This document shows, in pieces, positions 23,063 through 29,517 of a DNA stretch of 33,221 bases. Location: contig JAQTOF010000006.1 in the NCBI GenBank assembly GCA_028713495.1, positions 1 through 33,221 of the forward strand, in the 5' to 3' direction. The position numbers and the translations under genes are program-made. The stretch comes from Candidatus Iainarchaeum sp. (GTDB lineage Archaea > Micrarchaeota > Micrarchaeia > Anstonellales > Bilamarchaeaceae). The notes under the pieces are model-generated. The model was given only the letters and a program-made list of their open reading frames with translations, had not been told where the DNA came from and did no database searches. Position 1 is the stretch's first letter, and the number at the start of each line of letters is the position of its first letter.

Positions 23063-23734
23063 TTGAACCAACAAGTACTAACGGATGCTTTGTATCAGGC
23101 AGGACAGAATGTGCTCACGTCGATTACTGAGCTGCTTCCGGGCCTGATCGCGGCAATACTCGTGTTCCTGTTAGGATGGGTAATTGCTATCCTGATAAGC
23201 AGGATCTTCCGCCGCATCCTCAAGGCAATAAAGCTTGAGGAGACGCTCAAGGAGCACAAAGTCGAAGATGCCTTGGGCACCGTGAAGATAAGCGATGTGC
23301 TGACGAAGATAGTGAAATACTACGTCCTGTTGATCTTCCTTCAGGCCGCCGTGTCACTGGTGTGGCTAGGAACCATAAGCAGCTTCCTTACGATGGTGCT
23401 GCTCTATGTGCCGGTGCTGATCGCTGGCATTCTGGTCGTGCTCGCCTCTGTGATAATCGGTGAGTACCTCAAGGAGATGATAATCGAACTGAGCAAGTCA
23501 CCTGTGGTGAGGCTCACCGGCAGGGTGGTCAAGCTCCTCGTGGTATACATCGGTGTGACCATGGGCCTGGCAACCATAGGATTCAACACGACTCTGATAA
23601 CAGGAGTATTCCTGACCATATTGCAGGGCCTTGTGTACGGAATCGCGTTGGCTGTCGGCATAGCGTTCGGCCTCGGCGGACAGGATGACGCCAGGGACAT
23701 GATAAAGAACAGCAGGAAGCACTTCAAGGTCTGA
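23063..23734 (+). CDS. MscS-type mechanosensitive channel-related TM-helix protein
   Basis: A 223-residue membrane protein. The N-terminal helix (about 25-46) and following RRILKAIKLEE segment match the 'conserved TM helix' repeat found ahead of MscS channels. A second such unit leads to a pore-lining GIALAVGIAFGLGGQDDARD end, where the usual MscS beta domain is missing. It is thus a short MscS-like protein, perhaps a stretch-activated or small-ion channel. The start is TTG at 23063: an in-frame TAG lies just upstream and no ATG is near. GGGTGAT (23044-23050) is a distant ribosome-binding site. ATTTAAAAG near 23010 is the likely TATA box. Confidence 0.82.
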   Translation: MNQQVLTDALYQAGQNVLTSITELLPGLIAAILVFLLGWVIAILISRIFRRILKAIKLEETLKEHKVEDALGTVKISDVLTKIVKYYVLLIFLQAAVSLVWLGTISSFLTMVLLYVPVLIAGILVVLASVIIGEYLKEMIIELSKSPVVRLTGRVVKLLVVYIGVTMGLATIGFNTTLITGVFLTILQGLVYGIALAVGIAFGLGGQDDARDMIKNSRKHFKV

Positions 23735-23738
23735 AGCG

Positions 23739-23774
23739 CCTTTTATTTTCTTTTTCTCTTCTTTTTCCTCTTCC
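23739..23774 (+). terminator. long T-rich terminator after the MscS-like gene
   Basis: CTTTTATTTTCTTTTTC and further T runs follow the stop codon at 23732-23734. They separate this transcript from the tRNA-Pro promoter. Confidence 0.5.
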
Positions 23775-23784
23775 CCAGCCAGTA

Positions 23785-23810
23785 GTAGGTATAAAAAACC
23801 TACGTCCTAA
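23785..23810 (+). promoter_or_regulatory. tRNA-Pro promoter: TATA box inside an inverted repeat, plus ACGTCCTAA
   Basis: TATAAAAAA (23790-23798) is flanked by GTAGGT and ACCTAC, a 6-bp inverted repeat. Its centre is ~32 nt before tRNA position 1 (23826). ACGTCCTAA at 23802-23810 is shared, at the same distance from the TATA box, with the aEF1A promoter. Confidence 0.5.
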
Positions 23811-23825
23811 CCTTCTAATTCACTT

Positions 23826-23993
23826 GGGGTCGTGAGGTAACCTGGTATCCTGCAAGCTTGGGGTGCTTGTTATCTGAGCGGGCTTTTTAGTAAAAAGCTC
23901 GGCAAAAACGGGCCGTAAATTAAAAAGCTCCAGAAATTCAACCGGCTGATTACAAATACCTGCGATCGGCTGGAATAGATCTCAGCGACCCCA
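23826..23993 (+). tRNA. tRNA-Pro(GGG) with two T-arm introns
   Basis: Exons are 23826-23878, 23937-23941 and 23979-23993, giving a 73-nt mature tRNA without encoded CCA. Acceptor GGGGTCG/CGACCCC, D arm AGGT...ATCCT with G18G19, anticodon stem CAAGC/GCTTG with loop TTGGGGT (anticodon GGG, 23860-23862), 4-nt variable loop with A15-U48, T stem CTGAG/CTCAG, spliced T loop TTCAAAT and A73. Intron 1 (23879-23936, 58 nt, between 53 and 54) has a BHB: central helix TCTG/CAGA, bulges AGC and AAT, inner 10-bp helix GGGCTTTTTA/TAAAAAGCTC. Intron 2 (23942-23978, 37 nt, 58/59) has a BHB: ATTC/GAAT, bulges AAC and AGA, inner 9-bp helix. The middle exon is only 5 nt. A T5 run follows. Confidence 0.93.
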
Positions 23994-24041
23994 TTTTTCC
24001 CTTCGCCAAAGGTGTCGGGAATATCCAGGAGGATTGAGAAA

Positions 24042-24833
24042 ATGACGACAGAAAAAACCGGAATGCCTGTGAAACAGGACGTGTTCCTTGAGGCCGGCGT
24101 ACACATCGGCACCAAGATAAGGACAAGCGATATGAGGGAGTATATCTTCAAGAGGCGCGACGACGGATTGTATATCCTGGACCTGCGCAAGAGTTCCGAG
24201 AGGCTCATGGCTGCGGCCAAGATGATAGCCAAGTTCAAGCCTGAAGAGGTCACTGTGGTCGCATCCCGTGTATACTCAGGCAACCCGGCCGGAAGGTTCG
24301 CGGAACTCACCGGCGTGAACATCGTGAAGGGCAGGTTCGTGCCTGGCACTATGACCAACATGAATGTGGCTGGGTTCATGGAACCGAAGCTGGTCCTTGT
24401 CTGCGACCCTAAAGGAGAGCATGAAGCGCTTGTCGAGAGCGCCAAGAACGGCGTGCCAGTCATAGGTTTGTGCGACACAGACAACGAGACCAAGTTCGTG
24501 GATCTGATAATCCCGATAAACAACAAAGGAAAGCGCTCGTTGGCACTCATCTTCTACATCCTGTCAAGGGAGGTCATGATGGCCCAGGGCAAGATAAAGT
24601 CCTACGACGAGTTCACTTATGACATAGGCTACTTCGAACAGCTCGTCCTTGAGGAGAAGAAGGCCCCCGAAGGAGTGGAGGAATCAGCGCAGCCCGAGGC
24701 CGCTGAAGCCACCGCGGAGGCGCCAGCCGAGGCGAAGCCTGCGGAAGCCGAGCCAGCGCCGACTGAAGAGAAGAAAGAGGAAAGCGCTGAGGGCAAGGCT
24801 AAGGTAAAGAAGAAAGAAGAGAAGGCCGAGTAG
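24042..24833 (+). CDS. rps2: small ribosomal subunit protein uS2 with acidic C-terminal tail
   Basis: A 263-residue archaeal uS2. The core (to about residue 200) has FLEAGVHIGTKIRTSDMREY, DGLYILDLRKSSERLMAAA, GRFVPGTMTNMN and VPVIGLCDTDNETKFVDLII PINNKGKRSLALI in order. The last ~60 residues are a Glu/Ala/Pro-rich disordered tail ending in Lys/Glu. The ATG at 24042 has AGGAGG 9 nt upstream; the GTG at 24012 would lie before that site. The gene begins 48 nt after tRNA-Pro. uS2 normally closes the eL18-uL13-uS9-RNAP-subunit cluster, here separated from rpoN by ~3.9 kb. Confidence 0.95.
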   Translation: MTTEKTGMPVKQDVFLEAGVHIGTKIRTSDMREYIFKRRDDGLYILDLRKSSERLMAAAKMIAKFKPEEVTVVASRVYSGNPAGRFAELTGVNIVKGRFVPGTMTNMNVAGFMEPKLVLVCDPKGEHEALVESAKNGVPVIGLCDTDNETKFVDLIIPINNKGKRSLALIFYILSREVMMAQGKIKSYDEFTYDIGYFEQLVLEEKKAPEGVEESAQPEAAEATAEAPAEAKPAEAEPAPTEEKKEESAEGKAKVKKKEEKAE

Positions 24834-24851
24834 GCCTTTCTATTTTGTTTT
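24834..24851. terminator. T/A-rich bidirectional terminator between convergent uS2 and Cys-repeat genes
   Basis: The 18-nt gap between the two stop codons is mostly T on the plus strand (TTTCTATTTTGTTTT). It serves uS2; the minus-strand equivalent for the other gene would lie inside the uS2 tail. Confidence 0.4.
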
Positions 24852-26189
24852 TTATCCTGTCTTATTGGACTCGTAAGCCATGCGGCATGTTTCTCCCGAA
24901 TAGCCATTCTCCGTGTAGTCGCAGAGCGAGACGTTGTCATACAGCTTGGCGGCCTCTATGTAGCACTTGTTTTTCCAGTCGAAATTGAGGACATCGCCAC
25001 AGTAGGTCCAGTTCAGGTTCTGGTTCGAATAGATTATGACGCCCTGGTAGCAGGTGCTGCGCGAGGACATCTGATCTATGACATCGCAGGCGGCGGCGTT
25101 GCCGTACAGCTTCGCGTATTCAAAGACGCAATTGAAGCGATGGCTGGTGGCAAGCGGATCGATTGCCCTGCAGCCATCCAGGTCTCCGCTGCCCAGGGCA
25201 TAGTGCGTGTAGCAGTCCCATCTCTCGTTCAGTTGGAAGATGTCGCATATCGACAGATCACTCCGCTGCGCAGCGAAGTATGAATAGCAGTCCACAGCAT
25301 AGTCGCTACCGGTGCTTATGTCGGTGCAGGTGATGTAGTCGTTGCTGTATACGGCGTAAAGCTGGTAGCAGAGGTCCTGCTCAGCCACGGCCGGCAGCAG
25401 ATAGCACTTGTCGACCATCTTGACTGTCGAGACGCATGCTTTTGATTGCGCCGCCTCGCTTATGAGTTCGCAGGTGGTGCTGTTCCTCTTGGTGATGCTG
25501 TAGTTCAGCAGGCATGTGTCGTTGCTGCCGCAGAGCGAAGGGTCATTATCCAGCAGAGCGAGGCAGAGCGTCCGGTCTGCTGCGTTTATGCAGGGGTCCA
25601 CAGCGAGCCTGCATTCATCGCGGCCTACGGTGATCAGATCGCAGAGGGCGATGTCCTTGTCTGCCACTGCGAACGAAGTCACGCAGGATTGCTTCTTGGC
25701 GGCATCGGTCAATGCCTTGCAGGCGTCCATGGATACCTGGGATAGCTGGTAGTAACAGTCCTGCTGCATGCTCTCGCCTGATATGAGCTGGCAATCCGAA
25801 ACATTTTGGTCCGCTATCGCCCTTGTGTAAAGGCACTCATCATCGCACGTTGTGACATTGGTCATGTTGGTCTGGTTGCCCGTCTGGTTGGTCTGGTTTT
25901 GGGGCGGGACCCATTCTTCAGGGCCTGGTTTCTGGGCCATGAACACAAGCAGGGCTCCGCCGATTATGATGATTAGGACCAATAGGATGCCGATGACCAG
26001 CACGGGTGGTTTTGCCTCTTCCTTGCCGTAACGATAAGGCTTTTCCTCAAGCGGTTCCTCGGGCTTCTCCTGGGGAGCCTCCACCAGCCTTTGCGGCGGA
26101 GCTTTCATCGGGGGGATCCTGCCTGGCTCCTCGCTTGGTTTCTTGCTTGCCTTCTTAAGTGATCTGTAACGGGATTTTTCCTGGGCCAT
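24852..26189 (-). CDS. membrane-anchored surface protein with many Cys-pair repeats
   Basis: A 445-residue protein of no known function. Residues 1-60 are a Pro/Lys/Glu-rich cytoplasmic tail, 62-84 one transmembrane helix, and 95-113 a linker with several N-x-T sequons. From Cys115 to the end run roughly ten imperfect repeats of ~30-38 residues. Each has the form (D/S)xxxC(xx)(I/L)....C..x(Y/F)(A).., as in DKDIALCDLITVGRDECRLA and SDLSICDIFQLNERWDCYTH. The even Cys spacing predicts short helical hairpins locked by disulfides outside the cell. The ATG at 26187-26189 lies ~26 nt from a minus-strand TTTTTAAAT (26211-26219), so it is probably leaderless. Adhesion or envelope structure is a guess. 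Confidence 0.8.
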   Translation of the reverse strand: MAQEKSRYRSLKKASKKPSEEPGRIPPMKAPPQRLVEAPQEKPEEPLEEKPYRYGKEEAKPPVLVIGILLVLIIIIGGALLVFMAQKPGPEEWVPPQNQTNQTGNQTNMTNVTTCDDECLYTRAIADQNVSDCQLISGESMQQDCYYQLSQVSMDACKALTDAAKKQSCVTSFAVADKDIALCDLITVGRDECRLAVDPCINAADRTLCLALLDNDPSLCGSNDTCLLNYSITKRNSTTCELISEAAQSKACVSTVKMVDKCYLLPAVAEQDLCYQLYAVYSNDYITCTDISTGSDYAVDCYSYFAAQRSDLSICDIFQLNERWDCYTHYALGSGDLDGCRAIDPLATSHRFNCVFEYAKLYGNAAACDVIDQMSSRSTCYQGVIIYSNQNLNWTYCGDVLNFDWKNKCYIEAAKLYDNVSLCDYTENGYSGETCRMAYESNKTG

Positions 26190-26210
26190 GCGAATATGAG
26201 GAAGACAAGA

Positions 26211-26219
26211 TTTAAAAAG
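26211..26219 (-). promoter_or_regulatory. TATA box of the Cys-repeat protein gene
   Basis: On the minus strand this reads TTTTTAAAT, with its centre ~26 nt from the ATG at 26189, a leaderless arrangement. Confidence 0.5.
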
Positions 26220-26284
26220 AAACTCGCCGGGGAGATTGCAGAAAAGGAATTTCTGTGGTTTGGATGCTCCGGGGAGAAAATTCA

Positions 26285-26380
26285 GCTATATAAATTTTTT
26301 CAGCATAAGCCATTTCCCCTTTTGGGGAAGAGTGGGAGGCGGGATGGAGCCTTCGGGTCTACCATCCTCCTCACTTCATA
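26285..26380 (+). ncRNA. candidate structured RNA upstream of aEF1A
   Basis: A good TATA box, CTATATAAAT at 26286-26295, has no ORF behind it; predicted start ~26316. Around and after that start lie two stable hairpins. The first is TTTCCCC-TTTT-GGGGAAG (26313-26330). The second is 43 nt long (26332-26374), closing GTG/CAC, with inner GGATGG/CCATCC and a CC-TTCG-GG tetraloop. No tRNA, SRP or RNase P signature is recognisable. It could be a small RNA or a structured leader. The predicted start cuts into hairpin 1, which counts against simple models. Confidence 0.3.
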
Positions 26381-26421
26381 CTTATCTTCGGCGTCTGCAC
26401 GCGGCACCGATTTGAGAAACC

Positions 26422-26469
26422 TTTAAAAACATCACGTCCTAAATTCAGTTTTACCTTTTTCTAAAAGGT
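26422..26469 (+). promoter_or_regulatory. aEF1A promoter with ACGTCCTAA element and a 5'-terminal hairpin
   Basis: TTTAAAAA (26422-26429) is followed by ACGTCCTAA (26434-26442). The predicted start (~26452) coincides with the 7-bp hairpin ACCTTTT-TCT-AAAAGGT (26453-26469), at or near the message's 5' end. The leader then carries AGGAGGT at 26491-26497. Confidence 0.5.
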
Positions 26470-26504
26470 TGGTCAGAATCAGTAATGGATAGGAGGTTAT
26501 GAAT

Positions 26505-27773
26505 ATGGCAAAGAAAGAACACTTGAACCTAGTGTTCATTGGACATGTCGACTCTGGTAAGTCGACCAGCGTGGGAAGGATACTTTACGAGACCGGCGCG
26601 ATCTCAGAGCAGACACTCAACAAGCTCAAGGACGAGGCCGCGAAGGTCGGTAAGGCCACCTTCGAGTTCGCGTTCGTCATGGACGCGCTGAAGGAGGAGA
26701 GGGAGCGCGGTGTCACCATAGACATCTCGCACAGGGAATTCGAGACCCCGAAGTACTACTGCACGATAATAGATGCGCCAGGCCACCGTGACTTCGTCAA
26801 GAACATGATCACGGGTGCAAGCCAGGCAGATGCTGCGGTCCTGCAGGTGTCAGTGAAGGACGGAATCCAGCCACAGACCAAGGAGCACGCGTTCCTTTCC
26901 AAGGTGCTGGGCATCAACCAGATTGCTGTCAACATGAACAAGATGGACGCTGTCGGATACAAGAAAGAGGACTACGACAAGGTCAAGGCAGAGGTTGAGA
27001 AGCTCCTCAAGAGCGTCGGCTACAAGACCGAGGATGTCAAGTTCATCCCTTGCTCAGGATATGTGGGAGACAACTTAACCAAGAAGTCCGCCAACATGCC
27101 ATGGTACACCGGCCCGACCCTGCTTGAGGTCATAGACACGTTCAAGGTGCCACCGAAGCCGACCGACAAGCCGCTGAGGCTGCCCATCCAGGACGTCTTC
27201 ACAATCACCGGCCACGGCACAGTGCCTGTCGGCAGGGTTGAGAGCGGCAAGATGAAGCCAGGCGACAGCGTCATAGTCATGCCAGCTGGCGTGAAGGGCG
27301 AGGTCAAGAAGATAGAGATGCACCACCAGGAGCTCACCGAAGCCAACTGCGGAGACAACGTCGGCTTCAACCTCAAAGGCGTGGACAAGAAGGACATCAA
27401 GAGAGGAGACGTTCTCGGCTCGATCAGCAGCCCACCCAAGGTGGCTGAAGAGTTCACCGCCCAGATAGTGGTGCTGAACCACCCGACCGCCATCTCGATC
27501 GGCTACACTCCGGTGTTCCACATCCACACGGCGCAGTTCGCAGGCAAGGTAAGCGAGCTTGTGGAGAAGAAGGACCCGAAGACCGGCCAGTCGCTCGGCA
27601 AGCCAGACTTCATCAAGACAGGCGATGTCGCCATCGTCAAGATACAGCCCCTGAAGCCCATAGTCATAGAGAAGTTCGCGGACTTCCCGCCTCTGGGAAG
27701 GTTCGCCCTGAGGGATATGGGACAGACAGTGGCTGCAGGCGTCGTTCTTGATGTCAAGCCGAAGGCTATGTAA
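26505..27773 (+). CDS. tuf: translation elongation factor aEF1A (EF-Tu)
   Basis: A 422-residue GTPase that brings aminoacyl-tRNA to the ribosome. GTP-binding motifs are intact: GHVDSGKST (P-loop, 13-21), ERERGVTID (switch I end), DAPGH (G3), NKMD (G4) and the CSGYVGDN region (G5). Domains II and III follow, with [20 protein letters not shown] and [22 protein letters not shown] 26505 is chosen because AGGAGGT ends 7 nt upstream; the ATG at 26499 is only 1 nt from that site. It is transcribed alone with a hairpin leader, and T-rich runs follow the stop. Codon use is strongly biased to C-ending codons, as expected for high expression. Confidence 0.98.
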   Translation: MAKKEHLNLVFIGHVDSGKSTSVGRILYETGAISEQTLNKLKDEAAKVGKATFEFAFVMDALKEERERGVTIDISHREFETPKYYCTIIDAPGHRDFVKNMITGASQADAAVLQVSVKDGIQPQTKEHAFLSKVLGINQIAVNMNKMDAVGYKKEDYDKVKAEVEKLLKSVGYKTEDVKFIPCSGYVGDNLTKKSANMPWYTGPTLLEVIDTFKVPPKPTDKPLRLPIQDVFTITGHGTVPVGRVESGKMKPGDSVIVMPAGVKGEVKKIEMHHQELTEANCGDNVGFNLKGVDKKDIKRGDVLGSISSPPKVAEEFTAQIVVLNHPTAISIGYTPVFHIHTAQFAGKVSELVEKKDPKTGQSLGKPDFIKTGDVAIVKIQPLKPIVIEKFADFPPLGRFALRDMGQTVAAGVVLDVKPKAM

Positions 27774-27780
27774 AGCCTTC

Positions 27781-27822
27781 AATCTCTTTTATTTTTATTC
27801 TCTTATTTTCCTTTTATCCGCT
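27781..27822 (+). terminator. T-rich terminator after aEF1A
   Basis: CTCTTTTATTTTTATTCTCT and later TTTTCCTTTT follow the stop codon at 27771-27773, typical of archaeal oligo-T termination. Confidence 0.5.
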
Positions 27823-27845
27823 TCTTATTCTGAGCTGAAACGCTG

Positions 27846-27867
27846 TTTTATATTATTTTCCGCCTAA
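27846..27867 (+). promoter_or_regulatory. TATA box of the AsnRS gene
   Basis: TTTTATATTA (27846-27855) has its centre ~27 nt before ATG 27877. CGCCTAA at 27861-27867 faintly resembles the ACGTCCTAA element of other promoters here. Confidence 0.5.
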
Positions 27868-27876
27868 TTGAGCAGC

Positions 27877-29175
27877 ATGATGATAACCAATATAGGCACT
27901 ATTTTTGCTGAGAAGCTGGATGGCAAGGACATCGCCCTGCGCGGCTGGGTGCACAGGCACCGTGCAAGCGGCAACATGGTATTCGCGGTTATGAGGGATC
28001 CGACAGGCATCATCCAGATCGCCGTCAAGAAGGACAAGGTCGGCGAAAAGGACTGGAAGGATGCGAACAGCGCATATGTGGAGAGCTCTTTCACGATCAC
28101 AGGCAGGGTGAAGAAGGACGACCGAGCGCCTGGCGGCTATGAGATAGAAGCCGCAGGATTCACGCTGATATCCCAAGGCGAGCCTTTCCCGATAGCGAAG
28201 GATTTATCGGACGAATATCTTCTTGATGTCAGGCACCTCTGGCTCCGCTCCCAGAAGATGACTTCCATAATGAAGGCGAGGCACCACATAGTCAACTACC
28301 TCAGGGAGTTCTTCGAAGTGGAGGGGTTCTATGAGATGGCCCCACCCATAATAACCAAGTCGGCATGCGAAGGCGGGAGCACCCTTTTCGAGATGGATTA
28401 TTTCGGCGATAAGGCATACCTCACGCAGAGCTCGCAGATGTATGCGGAGGTCTTTATTTTCTCATTGGGGAAAGTTTATGTGCTGGCGCCGTCTTTCAGG
28501 GCAGAGAAGTCCAGGACTATAAGGCACCTGGCGGAATACTGGCACCTCGAGCCCGAGATGGCTTTCTATGACCACAAGATGAACGTCGACCTCCAGGAAT
28601 CCATGGTGAAATACACTGTCGGCAAGATGGTGGAGAACTATTCCGACCTGCTGAAGGCCTGCGGAAGGGAGCCTGAGGACCTCATGGCCACGATCCAGAA
28701 CCCGTTCCGGAGGATGGAGTACAAAGTGGCAGTGGAAGAGGTCAACGAGGCTGGCGGCAAGATGGATTTCGGCCAGGACTTCGGCGCTGACGAGGAGGCC
28801 CTGCTCACCAAAGGGGCCACTGAGCCCATATTCGTGACCAAGTTCCCGAAGGAGATCAAGGCCTTCTACATGAAGGAGGATCCAACCGACCCTGAATTCG
28901 TGCTGAACGACGATTTGCTGGCTCCTGCAGGCCATGGCGAGATAATAGGAGGGAGCGAACGTATCTGGCACTACGATGAGCTGATAGCCAGGATGAAGGA
29001 GCAGAACCTCAATATCAAGGATTACCAGTGGTACGTGGACCTCAGGAGATACGGTTCTGTGCCCCACTCAGGCTATGGCCTGGGCGTAGAAAGGTTGGTG
29101 AAATGGATCCTGAACCTGGACCACATCAGGGATGCCATACCGTTCCCTAGGAATATTACGAGATGCTATCCGTAG
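27877..29175 (+). CDS. asnS: asparaginyl-tRNA synthetase
   Basis: Class IIb synthetase that charges tRNA-Asn. An N-terminal OB anticodon-binding domain (GWVHRHRASGNMVFAVMRD) precedes the catalytic domain. The AsnRS-type features are the TKSACEGGSTLFEMDYFG insert, APSFRAEKSRTIRHLAEYWH (motif 2) and the C-terminal VPHSGYGLGVERLVKWI then DHIRDAIPFPRN (motif 3). The H-L-A-E-Y-W-H-L-E-P-E segment and IPFPRN end separate it from archaeal AspRS. Length 432 is normal. The ATG at 27877 is ~27 nt from its TATA box, so it is leaderless; ATG 27880 is the alternative. Its presence implies direct Asn-tRNA formation rather than only the amidotransferase route. Confidence 0.94.
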   Translation: MMITNIGTIFAEKLDGKDIALRGWVHRHRASGNMVFAVMRDPTGIIQIAVKKDKVGEKDWKDANSAYVESSFTITGRVKKDDRAPGGYEIEAAGFTLISQGEPFPIAKDLSDEYLLDVRHLWLRSQKMTSIMKARHHIVNYLREFFEVEGFYEMAPPIITKSACEGGSTLFEMDYFGDKAYLTQSSQMYAEVFIFSLGKVYVLAPSFRAEKSRTIRHLAEYWHLEPEMAFYDHKMNVDLQESMVKYTVGKMVENYSDLLKACGREPEDLMATIQNPFRRMEYKVAVEEVNEAGGKMDFGQDFGADEEALLTKGATEPIFVTKFPKEIKAFYMKEDPTDPEFVLNDDLLAPAGHGEIIGGSERIWHYDELIARMKEQNLNIKDYQWYVDLRRYGSVPHSGYGLGVERLVKWILNLDHIRDAIPFPRNITRCYP

Positions 29176-29176
29176 C

Positions 29177-29455
29177 TCAGTTGCCCATGGATTCTTCCAG
29201 GCAGTCAGCCATCTGCTGAGGCGGGAGATTGTTGCACTTGCTAGGATCGCTCATGCCGCCAGAGGTCGTCCCCCCAACGTCGACTATTTCTCCCCCGCTG
29301 TCTCCGGCAACATTTCCACCTGTCTGGCCTTGGTCTATGTCCTCATTGCCAGTCTGCCCGGTTGAGCCGGTCCCTTCATTCCCAGGAGGAGTTATGCAGC
29401 AACCAGCCAGAACCATGAATGCGACAATCAATCCAAGCGCATGACTGAACTTCAT
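29177..29455 (-). CDS. small secreted lipoprotein, unknown function
   Basis: The 92-residue product has a signal peptide (MKFSHALGLIVAFMVLAG) ending in a lipobox LAGC, so Cys19 is probably lipid-modified and membrane anchored. The mature part is Gly/Thr/Asp-rich and mostly unstructured, with two later Cys (KCNN and DCLEE) that could pair. No known domain is visible. AGGTGA lies just upstream of the ATG (29453-29455). Minus-strand TTTAAAA at 29487-29493 is the likely TATA box. The gene ends 1 nt after the asnS stop, convergently. Confidence 0.72.
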   Translation of the reverse strand: MKFSHALGLIVAFMVLAGCCITPPGNEGTGSTGQTGNEDIDQGQTGGNVAGDSGGEIVDVGGTTSGGMSDPSKCNNLPPQQMADCLEESMGN

Positions 29456-29485
29456 TATTTCACCTGCCAGGCATTACCCGTCAAG

Positions 29486-29495
29486 GATTTTAAAC
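29486..29495. promoter_or_regulatory. shared divergent TATA element for lipoprotein (-) and MFS (+)
   Basis: ATTTTAAAC is nearly symmetric. Its centre is ~27 nt from the MFS ATG (29518), a leaderless fit. It is ~35 nt from the lipoprotein ATG (29455), allowing a short leader with AGGTGA. Confidence 0.5.
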
Positions 29496-29517
29496 ACAGA
29501 TTTCCCTTATCTATCCG

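Noticed and set aside
23879-23980. A single large T-loop intron in tRNA-Pro
   Set aside because: No single cut gives a consensus T loop. Two BHB-supported cuts give exactly TTCAAAT.
24852-26189. CRISPR-like repeats in the Cys-repeat gene
   Set aside because: The repeats are imperfect, in frame with the protein and vary in length; there are no constant repeats with unique spacers anywhere in the window.
27877-29175. AspRS assignment for the class IIb synthetase
   Set aside because: The motif 2 segment EYWHLEPE and the IPFPRN ending match asparaginyl- rather than aspartyl-tRNA synthetases.
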